35,273 bases of DNA from assembly GCA_027483885.1 (NCBI GenBank), contig JAIXTO010000022.1:1-35273 (forward strand). The letters are read 5' to 3'. A program made the position numbers and the translations under genes. Under the pieces are notes generated by a model. That model did no database searches and was not told the origin of the DNA. It saw nothing but the letters and a program-made list of their open reading frames with translations. Below are positions 26,284-34,100 of the stretch, piece by piece. The number at the start of each line of letters is the position of its first letter. Positions within the stretch are counted from its first letter, which is position 1. Source of the stretch: Rhizobiaceae bacterium (GTDB lineage Bacteria > Pseudomonadota > Alphaproteobacteria > Rhizobiales > Rhizobiaceae).

Positions 26284-27195
26284 TTATTCCGCGGTAACCG
26301 GGGCATCCTCATCCGACCGGCCGGTGCGCAGCGCCTCGATATTGTCGCGATGAACGATCTCGTAGGGTTCGAAATAAAGGATGGATCCTTGCGCCAGCTC
26401 CGGCGCGACGAAATCGGAAAGCCTCGTTTCGTCAATACCGGGATCGTCGATCTCGGCTATCAGCCGCTCGAGATAGGCGCGGTTGGCGTGGATCAACTCA
26501 GGCCCGTATCCGCCGTCTGCAATGCGTTCCTCGCTGCCGTGATTGGGCAGGATGCGCCTGATCGGCAGTCTTGAGAGGCGGTCGAGTTCCTCGATATGGC
26601 GGGCAATGCCCAAAGGTTCGGAGACATAGGTGATCGTGTCTTCCAGCGTATCGCCAGCCAGCAGCAACTGTTCGTCGGCAAGCCACAGCACGGTGCCATC
26701 GGCGCTATGAATATCGAACTGCAGGAGAGGCACCGACCGCTTGCCGAGCCGAAGCTCCAGCCTGTCTTCAAAGATGCGGTTCGGCATCACCACCGGATGG
26801 ATCGGCGGATCCTTGGCGGCGAGCGCCTGTTCGTTATCGGTCATGGCCTTCAGCGTCAGCCGGTTGGCGATGATGTCGCAATCGGCAAAAACGGCGTTGC
26901 CGGCAATGTGGTCGGTATGCCAGTGGCTGAGGATCACCGTGATCTGTGAGACGCCCCGCCCTTCGAGATGGCTGCGGATGGCGCGGGCGTGTTCGAGCGA
27001 CATATGCGTATCGTAGACGAGCGCTTCGTTGTCCGAAACGAGCGCGTAGCTGGCGATCCCCAGCGCATAGGCGCCGTCATCCAGCCAGTTGCGCTCCGGC
27101 CCGTGCAGGCGCTTGCCGGCGATGCGGCCGTCATAATAGGCGTACAAGCCGGGATGCGGCTCGATGATGCGAAGGGTGGCGCAAAGGTCCGTCAT
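26284..27195 (-). CDS. Metallo-beta-lactamase-fold hydrolase
   Basis: This 303-residue protein has the zinc-binding HxHxDH motif at His91-x-His93-x-Asp95-His96 (SHWHTDHIAGN). Later, WLADEQLLLAGDTLEDTITY supplies the bridging Asp, and ILPNHGSEERI the final His. The closest visual match is the large MBL-fold group that includes quinoprotein relay hydrolases and lactonase-like enzymes; no substrate is evident and no signal peptide is present. I use the ATG at 27195, preceded by GTGGA, in place of the ATG at 27207. The multicopper oxidase gene ends 33 bases upstream on the same strand, so the two are probably an operon. Confidence 0.88.
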   Translation of the reverse strand: MTDLCATLRIIEPHPGLYAYYDGRIAGKRLHGPERNWLDDGAYALGIASYALVSDNEALVYDTHMSLEHARAIRSHLEGRGVSQITVILSHWHTDHIAGNAVFADCDIIANRLTLKAMTDNEQALAAKDPPIHPVVMPNRIFEDRLELRLGKRSVPLLQFDIHSADGTVLWLADEQLLLAGDTLEDTITYVSEPLGIARHIEELDRLSRLPIRRILPNHGSEERIADGGYGPELIHANRAYLERLIAEIDDPGIDETRLSDFVAPELAQGSILYFEPYEIVHRDNIEALRTGRSDEDAPVTAE

Positions 27196-27228
27196 GGCGG
27201 CATCCACTGGTGTTTATGGCGCAAGGCC

Positions 27229-28644
27229 TCAGACGACGCGGACATAACTCGTCATGCCGGTCTTCTGATGCTCGATGATGTGGCAATGCAGAACCCAGTC
27301 GCCGGGATTGTCCGCCACCAGCGCAAGCTGCACCTTTTCGTCGGGCGCCACCAGATAGGTATCTGAAATCAGCGGAGTGACCGCGCGCGCGGACGACGAA
27401 ACCACCTGGAAATTCATGCCGTGCAGGTGAATGGGGTGCAGGTGCGGTGTGTTGTTGGTGAGGTTGAACAGGTAGGTCTTGCCCAGCTTCATCTCGGCCA
27501 GCGGCGCGGAGGGATCGGCAGTGTCGCCCGGCCATGGCACCTTGTTGATTGCCCAGAAGGAATAACCGAGCGTGCCGCAGATCGAATCACGCGCCGCATT
27601 TTCCGCCGTGGCGCTCAAGACCAGCGGAATTTCCTCGGCCGAGGAGAGGTCCGGTTTTTCGAAGGGGTTTTGCGCCAGCGGCGGCACGTCGCCAAGGCTG
27701 CGCTTCAGGTTTGCACCGACGCTTCGAAAGGTCGCCACAGCCTTGGCGGTGGACGGTCTTGTGTCGGTGAGCGTCACGATCTCTCCCTCGCCCTCCGGCA
27801 TCAGGAGAATGAGATCCAGCCGCTGGCCGGGGCCGATGACGATGCTGTCGAGGGCAATGGCTTGCGGCAGCGGTTGTCCATCCAGCGCCACGATGAGGGC
27901 TTTCGCGCCCGAAACCGACAGCTGGTAGAGCCGTGTCACGTCGGTATCGGCGATGCGCACGCGCACCAGCCCGCCGCTTGGCGCGTCGAAGGCCGGCTCC
28001 ACCTGCCAGTTGGCGCCGCGCACGGTGCCGAATGTGCCGTTGCGGGCGGCATCGCGCGGCTTGAACTGCTCGATGAACTGCCCGTCGCCGCCCAGCCGCC
28101 AGTCGCGCAGGTTGATATCCACTTCCGCGTCGAACACGGGGTCCTTCGGATCCTCGACGATCAGAAGTCCGGTCATGCCGCGTCCCATCTGGGTCAGCGT
28201 GTTGCAATGGGGGTGGTACCAGAAGGTGCCGGCATCGGGCGGGGTAAAGCTGTAGTCGAACGTATCGCCGGTATAAACGTAAGGCTGGGTGAGGAAGGGC
28301 ACGCCATCCATGCGGTTTTCAATGCGGAGCCCGTGCCAGTGAACGGTCGTCGGCTCGTCCAGCCGGTTGGTGAGTTTGGCCTCGAACCGCTCGCCGCGGC
28401 GCAGGCGAAGTGTCGGCGGCATGACGGTGCCGGGGGAACCGGCCATGCCATAACTCATCACACCGCGCGTCAGGTGCTGGCCGTCGAGCAGCGCATCGGT
28501 GGTCCTCGCCTCCAGATGAACGGCGTTTGCCGCAGACGCCGGGCCGCCGAACAGGCCGGCTGCCCCAAGGCCCAGCCCGTAGGCGCCACCAAAACCGGCG
28601 GCGGTCTTCAAAAGGGTTCGGCGCGATATCGGGACCATGGGCAT
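27229..28644 (-). CDS. Tat-exported multicopper oxidase
   Basis: This 471-residue cupredoxin protein starts with a twin-arginine signal (SRRTLLKTAAGFGGAYGLG), so it is folded with its metal before export. All four copper-binding motifs are present: HWHGLRI (102-108), WYHPHCN (143-148), HLHPIHLHGM (401-410) and HCHIIEHQKTGM (453-464), which contains the type 1 Cys and the axial Met. It oxidises a substrate with reduction of oxygen to water in the periplasm. No Met-rich insert typical of the copper-tolerance oxidase CueO was seen, so a phenol- or metal-oxidising laccase-like role is equally possible. It precedes the MBL hydrolase gene. Confidence 0.93.
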   Translation of the reverse strand: MPMVPISRRTLLKTAAGFGGAYGLGLGAAGLFGGPASAANAVHLEARTTDALLDGQHLTRGVMSYGMAGSPGTVMPPTLRLRRGERFEAKLTNRLDEPTTVHWHGLRIENRMDGVPFLTQPYVYTGDTFDYSFTPPDAGTFWYHPHCNTLTQMGRGMTGLLIVEDPKDPVFDAEVDINLRDWRLGGDGQFIEQFKPRDAARNGTFGTVRGANWQVEPAFDAPSGGLVRVRIADTDVTRLYQLSVSGAKALIVALDGQPLPQAIALDSIVIGPGQRLDLILLMPEGEGEIVTLTDTRPSTAKAVATFRSVGANLKRSLGDVPPLAQNPFEKPDLSSAEEIPLVLSATAENAARDSICGTLGYSFWAINKVPWPGDTADPSAPLAEMKLGKTYLFNLTNNTPHLHPIHLHGMNFQVVSSSARAVTPLISDTYLVAPDEKVQLALVADNPGDWVLHCHIIEHQKTGMTSYVRVV

Positions 28645-28731
28645 GCTCTGGCGGCTGTTGTTCCTGATCCTGCTTAAACCTGAGAAAGTTGATCAGCAAT
28701 ACGGCGCGATCCGCGATATTGCCGCAGCCCA

Positions 28732-29988
28732 CTACCGCCGGTCGCTGCGGCCATCCTTGCGCTCATCGCCGGGAGCGCCCGCCATGCGGTTGAAATAGGC
28801 GGATGTGCGCAGCAAAGCGCGAAACCGCCCCGGCCGTGCGTCTGGCGGCACGGCGGGCCGGGTGCGCATGCGCACCACCGTATAAAACAGGAAACCCATG
28901 AAAATGAACGAGGTGTAGATGAAGAACACCTGCGGGCCGATGAATTGCAGGAGAACCGAGGCCAAAAGCGGCCCGATGGTGGCGCCGATGGACCAGAAGA
29001 ACAGGAGGCCCGCCGAAACCAGCGCGTGTTCGCCGGGTTTAGCAAAATCATTGCCATGGGCCGAACACAGCGAATAAAGCGGCATGGCAAAGGCGCCGTA
29101 GACGAAGATGCCGATGATGTTGGCGGTCTCATCCGTGCCGGCGAAAAACGAAAGATAACCGCCGGTAAGGATGGCGCCGATGGTGGCCCAGATGATCACC
29201 TTTCGGCGGTCCAGCCGGTCCGAATAAAGCCCCAGCGGATATTGCAGCACCACGCCGCCGATGATGCCGGCGCTCATGAAGGTGGCGATCGCCGTCACGC
29301 TCATGCCGATCTGCTGCGCATAGATCGGCCCGATATTGCGAAAGGCCGCCATGCTGAGACCGACCGCGATGACACCGACGACCGACAGCGGCGAAATGCG
29401 CCAGACGGCGCGGATATCCGTGCTGATCGCTTCCGGCGGGGCAGGGCTTGAACGGTCGAGAACGGAAATCGGCACCAGCGATAGCGCCATGGCCATCGCC
29501 ACCAGCGAAAAGATCACCGGTCCCTCGATGCCGACGGTCGGGATGAGATATTGCGCGGCCGTCACTGAACTGAGGTCCACCAGACGATAGATGGAGAGCG
29601 TTCGCGCCCGGTTCTGGTTGGTCACCTTGGCATTGATCCAGCTTTCCACCACGGCAAACAGGCTTGCGACCGAAATGCCGATGATGAAGCGCATCAGCGC
29701 CCAGAACAAAGGCGAGGTGACAAGCGGCATCAGGATGGAACAGCAGGCGGCAATGGCGGCCATGGCGGCAAAGGTGCGGATATGGCCGATAGCGCGCAGG
29801 ATGCGGGTGACATAAAGGCAGCCGATGGCAAAACCGATGCTGTATCCGGCCCCGATCAACCCGATGGTGGAGGGCGAAAACCCTTCCGCCGTGCCGCGCA
29901 GCGCAATGAAGGTGCCTTGCAAGCCATTGCCGCCGATCAGGATGCCCGCGGTGACGAGAAGGGGAATCAGCGGGCGGATGGTCGACAT
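28732..29988 (-). CDS. Major facilitator superfamily transporter
   Basis: This is a protein of about 418 residues with some twelve hydrophobic segments and MFS loop motifs, for example GLYSDRLDRRKVIIWATIGA between helices 8 and 9 and the matching N-terminal loop at YVTRILRAIGHIRTFA. It resembles the YcaD-type subgroup, whose members have no assigned substrate. The frame is open to 30030, but I prefer the ATG at 29988 because the protein then begins MSTIRPLIPLLVTAGILIGGNGLQG, the usual family N-terminus. A purine-rich AGGA lies 12 bases upstream. It is not tightly linked to its neighbours: 87 bases to the oxidase gene and over 100 to the gene upstream. Confidence 0.88.
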   Translation of the reverse strand: MSTIRPLIPLLVTAGILIGGNGLQGTFIALRGTAEGFSPSTIGLIGAGYSIGFAIGCLYVTRILRAIGHIRTFAAMAAIAACCSILMPLVTSPLFWALMRFIIGISVASLFAVVESWINAKVTNQNRARTLSIYRLVDLSSVTAAQYLIPTVGIEGPVIFSLVAMAMALSLVPISVLDRSSPAPPEAISTDIRAVWRISPLSVVGVIAVGLSMAAFRNIGPIYAQQIGMSVTAIATFMSAGIIGGVVLQYPLGLYSDRLDRRKVIIWATIGAILTGGYLSFFAGTDETANIIGIFVYGAFAMPLYSLCSAHGNDFAKPGEHALVSAGLLFFWSIGATIGPLLASVLLQFIGPQVFFIYTSFIFMGFLFYTVVRMRTRPAVPPDARPGRFRALLRTSAYFNRMAGAPGDERKDGRSDRR

Positions 29989-30126
29989 CGCGATCGATTT
30001 TCCTGCAAGAACGGTGCGACTCGGGTTCATCCCCGCACCGTTTCTGCCTTCTTATCGGTGGAACGGTGGTAACAACAGTCCGGCGCGTGAATACATCGAT
30101 CAGGAGAATCAATCGGTCGGTTGTTT

Positions 30127-30978
30127 TCAGAAAAACGCCCGTCCGGCAACCGCTTGCGCAAAGGTGAGGCCAACGACGGCGATGGAAACGAGGGCGCTTG
30201 CCACAAGACCGGGCGTGACCCAGCGGCGCGCAAAACGGTCCAGCATCAGCCCGGCCAGCGGCAGCGCCTGCATGATGTGGGTCGCAAAGAAATGCGGCAC
30301 ACGCAAATCACCGCCGCTGCGCGACCAGCCGAGCAGAAAAAGTCCGCCCGCATCGCTTCTGACGCCGCCCACCCAGTGGCCAGGACCAGCGATCTCGCCG
30401 CTGCCCAGCGCAAGCGCCGTCACCAGTGTCAGCAGGCTGCCAAGGATCAGGCCCCAGGCACCGCCGAGCTGCAACCCGCGCGGCGCGGATGGCGCCGGAC
30501 GAAAGAGCAGGTAGAGGCCGATGACGAGGCTCGACAAGACCAGGAAAACGGCGCCGATACCCATGATGCCATAGGCCATCGCTTCGATGGGCGTCGCGGC
30601 ATTGAAATGCGAGGCACGGCCGCGGGCCGCCTGAAGCGTGATATAGAGAATTTCTCCCGTGGCGGTGACGGTGGCCATCAGGCTCGCCAGCCACACACCC
30701 CAGCCCGTCCTGCTGCCGCTTTCGATCAGCGGCAATAACAGGAGCAATGTTGCCAGCATCAGCGCGATCGACGCCTGGAACTTCAGCGGCTTTGACCAGA
30801 CACTGATGCCGTTCAGCAGGCGATCATCCAGCAGCAAGGCTGCAAGGCTTGGCACGGCGAGTGCCGCCGAGAGACCGATCGCGACGATGAGAATGCGGCT
30901 TGCGGCGTGGGTTTTTATGCCGGGCAAAGCAGGCATACTGCCCGGCATTCCCGGCGTCTCACGGAAAAGCAGCGTCAT
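30127..30978 (-). CDS. Uncharacterised polytopic membrane protein
   Basis: This 283-residue protein has about seven hydrophobic segments and no signal peptide. Conspicuous segments are ISVWSKPLKFQASIALMLATLLLLL, EILYITLQAARGRASHFN and PHFFATHIMQALPLAGLMLDRF. I do not recognise the family. The His and Arg residues inside or near the helices (RASHF, HFFATHIMQ) resemble the pattern of small heme- or carotenoid-interacting membrane proteins, but that is a guess. It starts 4 bases after the stop of the ABA4-like gene, so the two are co-translated and probably share a function. Its stop lies 138 bases before the MFS start in the same direction. Confidence 0.75.
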   Translation of the reverse strand: MTLLFRETPGMPGSMPALPGIKTHAASRILIVAIGLSAALAVPSLAALLLDDRLLNGISVWSKPLKFQASIALMLATLLLLLPLIESGSRTGWGVWLASLMATVTATGEILYITLQAARGRASHFNAATPIEAMAYGIMGIGAVFLVLSSLVIGLYLLFRPAPSAPRGLQLGGAWGLILGSLLTLVTALALGSGEIAGPGHWVGGVRSDAGGLFLLGWSRSGGDLRVPHFFATHIMQALPLAGLMLDRFARRWVTPGLVASALVSIAVVGLTFAQAVAGRAFF

Positions 30979-30982
30979 CGGA

Positions 30983-31414
30983 TCAGGCCTTCGGTGCGGG
31001 GAGGGCGGCTTGCGTTGCCGATGTCAGGTAAAACAGCAGCAGGCCGAGCGGCCCGAACATAAATGTCGCGACCAGAATCGGCGCCTGCAGCACCCGGTTG
31101 AAGCCGCGCCTGTCTGCCTCGACGGCAATCCAGCTGCCGATGAAGAGATCGAAGGCGAGATAGTGGATCCAGCCGGCCACCAGCACCGGATCGCTCGCAA
31201 ACAGCGCCCGCACTTGCGCGATGGAGCCAAAGCCGCCGCCCTCGACGCGAAAGAAATAGACGAAGATCAGCGTGGCATAAATGAGCGACAGCAGGCCGAT
31301 CAGCGCATAACGCAGGCCGGCGATCAGCAGCGGCCAGCGCGGCAGCAGGATGAGGGCAATCCAGCCGGCCATGGCTGCCGTGCTGGCTGCGGAAAAGAGC
31401 GTATCGAACGGCAT
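30983..31414 (-). CDS. ABA4-like (DUF4281) membrane protein
   Basis: This 143-residue protein has four hydrophobic helices. The diagnostic stretch is VLVAGWIHYLAFDLFIGSWIAVEADRRGF, followed by PILVATFMFGPLGLLLFYLT, which matches the ABA4-like family named after the plant protein required for neoxanthin synthesis. Bacterial members have no proven reaction. I start at the ATG at 31414, which opens the first hydrophobic helix (MPFDTLFSAASTAAM); the frame is open to 31456 but the extension is not hydrophobic. It is the first gene of the pair with the unknown membrane protein, reading away from the divergent TetR gene. Confidence 0.85.
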   Translation of the reverse strand: MPFDTLFSAASTAAMAGWIALILLPRWPLLIAGLRYALIGLLSLIYATLIFVYFFRVEGGGFGSIAQVRALFASDPVLVAGWIHYLAFDLFIGSWIAVEADRRGFNRVLQAPILVATFMFGPLGLLLFYLTSATQAALPAPKA

Positions 31415-31466
31415 GAAATTCTCATCTTGGCGGTGACAAGATTGAGCATGACGCAAATCCAGGCAT

Positions 31467-31486
31467 TGTCAAGATTGCTTTTGACA
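31467..31486. promoter_or_regulatory. Symmetric divergent promoter-operator between the ABA4-like and TetR genes
   Basis: TGTCAA (31467-31472) and TTGACA (31481-31486) are perfect inverted repeats 8 bases apart. Each is a consensus -35 box for the gene on its side. For the TetR gene, TTATGA at 31504-31509 lies 17 bases downstream as a -10 element. The partner -10 for the ABA4-like side is weak (ATGCTC). A TetR dimer could bind this palindrome and block both promoters; autoregulation is inferred from geometry only. Confidence 0.55.
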
Positions 31487-31515
31487 GGCTGCGGCCGGGG
31501 CCGTTATGAAGGGGC

Positions 31516-32118
31516 ATGGCAAGACGCACGGCATATCATCACGGCGACCTGCGCAAGGCGCTGGTGGACACAGGCCTCTCCATGCTGGAGGAACTCGGCC
31601 TGGAGGAACTTTCGCTGCGCAAGATCGCCGCAAGGGTCGGCGTGTCGCATGCGGCGCCGGAACATCATTTCCCAAGCCTCCGGCATTTGCTGAATGCGCT
31701 GGCGGTGGAAGGTTTTGGCAGCTTTCGCCAGTCCATGCTGTCGCACATGCAGGCGCAGCCGAAGCTACCCGCCGACCAGATGCGGGCAGCGCTGCGCGGT
31801 TATCTGGCCTTTGCAACGGAAAAACCGCATCTCTTCCGGCTGATGTTCAACCGCAACCGGCTGGACTGGCAGGACCCGGCACTATGCGAAGCCGGCGAGG
31901 CGGCACATGCCGTTCTCGAGGAAATATCGCTGCCGGTGGCAAGACGCATGGGCCTCGATACGCCCGAGGGCAGGGCATCCGTCGAGCAACTCGTCTGGTC
32001 GCAGATCCATGGCCATGCGCATCTCTTGATCGATGGTAAATTACCGCCGGAGGTTGCTACCGGCTGCAAGCCCTTCGCTGCCCCGCTCGATCTGGCAAGC
32101 GTGCTTCTGCCGGATTGA
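31516..32118 (+). CDS. TetR/AcrR-family transcriptional regulator
   Basis: This is a 200-residue repressor-like protein. The N-terminal helix-turn-helix is RTAYHHGDLRKALVDTGLSMLEELG, then LSLRKIAARVGVSHAAPEHHFPS, with the usual TetR spacing. The C-terminal ligand domain (GYLAFATEKPHLFRLMFNR, WSQIHGHAHLL) resembles the TetR C-terminal family with a WHG-like motif. The ligand is unknown. It is divergent from the ABA4-like pair with about 100 bases between the starts, so it probably controls that pair and itself. AAGGGG lies almost against the ATG, which is unusually close for a Shine-Dalgarno site. Confidence 0.93.
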   Translation: MARRTAYHHGDLRKALVDTGLSMLEELGLEELSLRKIAARVGVSHAAPEHHFPSLRHLLNALAVEGFGSFRQSMLSHMQAQPKLPADQMRAALRGYLAFATEKPHLFRLMFNRNRLDWQDPALCEAGEAAHAVLEEISLPVARRMGLDTPEGRASVEQLVWSQIHGHAHLLIDGKLPPEVATGCKPFAAPLDLASVLLPD

Positions 32119-32148
32119 GGGGTGGGGGCGGCTCCGGGTTTGCACTAA

Positions 32149-32194
32149 AAGCGGACATTGAAACGTAAGCTCGCTGGTCTGAGAAGCGGACATT
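32149..32194. repeat. Pair of direct AAGCGGACATT repeats downstream of the TetR gene
   Basis: The 11-base word AAGCGGACATT occurs at 32149-32159 and 32184-32194, 35 bases apart centre to centre. It extends to 13 bases with one mismatch. A 9-base inverted copy, GAATGTCCG, lies at 34235-34243 on the other side of the DUF4209 gene. I recall short intergenic elements with this word from many alphaproteobacterial genomes; the assignment to such a family is an inference. Confidence 0.6.
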
Positions 32195-32213
32195 CTGCTG
32201 CGAGTCGCTTCAC

Positions 32214-34100
32214 CTAAAACGCGGCCGCCTCGATGGCAGGGGCGACTTGGTCTTTCCAATAGCGGACCAGCGGCAGGCAGGTCAGTTGATAGATCAGGGA
32301 GCACGCATATATGCTGGAGGAGGAGTAGCACGCGCCGGCCGACATCATTCCGTGTGCGACTTGGTGCCGTAAGGATGGTCCTGGCTTGTAATGGAACAGC
32401 AAGTCAATCTCGAACACTATGTCCACCCCGAATACCGCTTCCAGTTCGGATCTCTGATTCTCCAGCAAGCCAGATAGCGACCGGTCCTCCTGCAACAGGT
32501 TAGGCTTGATCTTCGAGGAGTCCCGGTTGGTATTCAGCAGTACATGCCGCAAGGAGTTTTCAAGTTGAGGGATTAGGAGAAAAGCCGCTGACGCATAATC
32601 CCCTTGCCAGAACCGAGCGAACCCAAGCCCGAAAATGTGTTCGTGACCCGGCGGCACGAAAGGACTCATGTTCACAATAGGGGCGAAATGTCGCTCCTCC
32701 AGCGGAAAGCGGGCGATCACGTTCTGCCGTGCCGGCTCAATGAAGCCGCCGACGATCTGATGCCGCCGAATGTCAAGATATTGAAGCGATTGCGTTTTTA
32801 AGAACTCACCTTCGATCGTTTCACCGGAGGCAGCTGGCGGGGTCTGGGCAATAGTCTTTCCCTCGTGATCCGCGTAGCTGCTGCCGAATAGCGCTCCTAA
32901 CTGGCTGGTCTTTTGGCGTTCTTCGGCCTGCGCCCGCAACTCTTCAACCTTCGGGGGAGATGCCAATAAGGCGAACTGGAATAGAATGTCGGGTAGGGTC
33001 AGCCCCTCGAAAATCTCAATCGTGCCTTGCCGTTCCTTGGTGAGGTCAAGCGGAATGCTGAACTCGCCGAACTCGTCCAGTGCAGCATCCTGCAAGGTCC
33101 GCAACTCGCTGCGAAGAGCCTCGATCCGATCCCGGAAGCCCCGAGCGGCACGAAGCTCTCCGATTGCCTTACGTGTCCAGTATGCGCGCGCAGACGCCGA
33201 GCTAACTTGTTCACGCATCAGCAACGTCTCGTCGACGGAGCGCTCTTGGCAGCGTCGCTGGGCATCCTTATCCTCGATCCGGCCATAGGCGCAGGCGGCA
33301 AGATTCCATACGCCTTGGATCGCCATTGGGTAGTCGCCGCCTGCTCGCCCCTTCGCTAAGCGCTCCGCGTCAGGCCCGATCTGTTGCCATTCGATCAAGC
33401 CGTACCGTTCGCCTAAATACGCTGACTTTTCGAACGCAACATATTGATTAGTCGATAGGGCCCGATCATACAGCAGCCAGAACGTCCGATTGATCCCATC
33501 TGGCACTGCGCCACGCTTGCGGGTCAGAGCATTGATTTGCAGCGCACGGTCGAGCCAGTCGACGAGATCGATGATGCGGTCTACTTCCCCAAACCGTGAA
33601 CTATAAGTCCCATTGAGACAATCCCGAACAACTTCGCAGTATGCATCTATAGCAGCCGAGGCAGCTTCAGCCCGCTTCCGATCATTATACCATACGACAT
33701 CACCTATTCGCGCCCGCAGCGTTGGATGCGTTACGTTGTCAATAAACTCGGCCAAGATGGCGGTTTGTTCGCCGCGAAAATCGCTTGCGGCATAACTCCG
33801 TCCATTCGATCCTTGCCATCGTGGCCCCCACGGTTCGGCGGGGTCATCGGTCCGCAGGCGCAACGTGCAGAGCAGCAGCAGCAACCGATAACCACGGACT
33901 TGGTTATCGAAGCCCGCCGCCTCAGCGGTCGCAACGGCTTCGATAAAAGCAGTCTCCAAGGCATATTCATCCGCGCGATCTAGGTCCCGGAGGATAGCAT
34001 CAATGTCGATTGACGCCAGGTCATCGGCTGACGCAAACACCGTCGGCGTCGGATCATCTCCATTATCATCGGATTTGCTCATGGCTCGAAGCTGATACAT
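32214..34100 (-). CDS. Hypothetical protein with C-terminal DUF4209-like domain (putative HEPN nuclease)
   Basis: This 628-residue cytoplasmic-type protein has no signal or membrane segment. The N-terminal 500 residues are helical and of unknown family, with a short Asp-rich start (SDDNGDDPTP). The C-terminal 120 residues resemble DUF4209: ARFWQGDYASAAFLLIPQLENSLRHVL, then LRHQVAHGMM with Arg578 and His583. DUF4209 is described by a conserved R-N-x3-H-G motif; here it reads R-H-Q-V-A-H-G, which also fits the R-x4-H catalytic motif of HEPN RNases. The G+C content is lower than that of neighbours: three 60-base lines give 28 or 29 G+C bases. The start at 34100 lacks a good ribosome site; the ATG at 34082 is an alternative. 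A single-gene defence or toxin function is a hypothesis. Confidence 0.7.
   Translation of the reverse strand: MYQLRAMSKSDDNGDDPTPTVFASADDLASIDIDAILRDLDRADEYALETAFIEAVATAEAAGFDNQVRGYRLLLLLCTLRLRTDDPAEPWGPRWQGSNGRSYAASDFRGEQTAILAEFIDNVTHPTLRARIGDVVWYNDRKRAEAASAAIDAYCEVVRDCLNGTYSSRFGEVDRIIDLVDWLDRALQINALTRKRGAVPDGINRTFWLLYDRALSTNQYVAFEKSAYLGERYGLIEWQQIGPDAERLAKGRAGGDYPMAIQGVWNLAACAYGRIEDKDAQRRCQERSVDETLLMREQVSSASARAYWTRKAIGELRAARGFRDRIEALRSELRTLQDAALDEFGEFSIPLDLTKERQGTIEIFEGLTLPDILFQFALLASPPKVEELRAQAEERQKTSQLGALFGSSYADHEGKTIAQTPPAASGETIEGEFLKTQSLQYLDIRRHQIVGGFIEPARQNVIARFPLEERHFAPIVNMSPFVPPGHEHIFGLGFARFWQGDYASAAFLLIPQLENSLRHVLLNTNRDSSKIKPNLLQEDRSLSGLLENQRSELEAVFGVDIVFEIDLLFHYKPGPSLRHQVAHGMMSAGACYSSSSIYACSLIYQLTCLPLVRYWKDQVAPAIEAAAF

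Noticed and set aside
32214-34100. DUF4209 gene as part of a multi-gene CRISPR or toxin-antitoxin system
   Set aside because: No CRISPR repeats, cas genes or small adjacent antitoxin gene were found on either side; only a single-gene system is supported.
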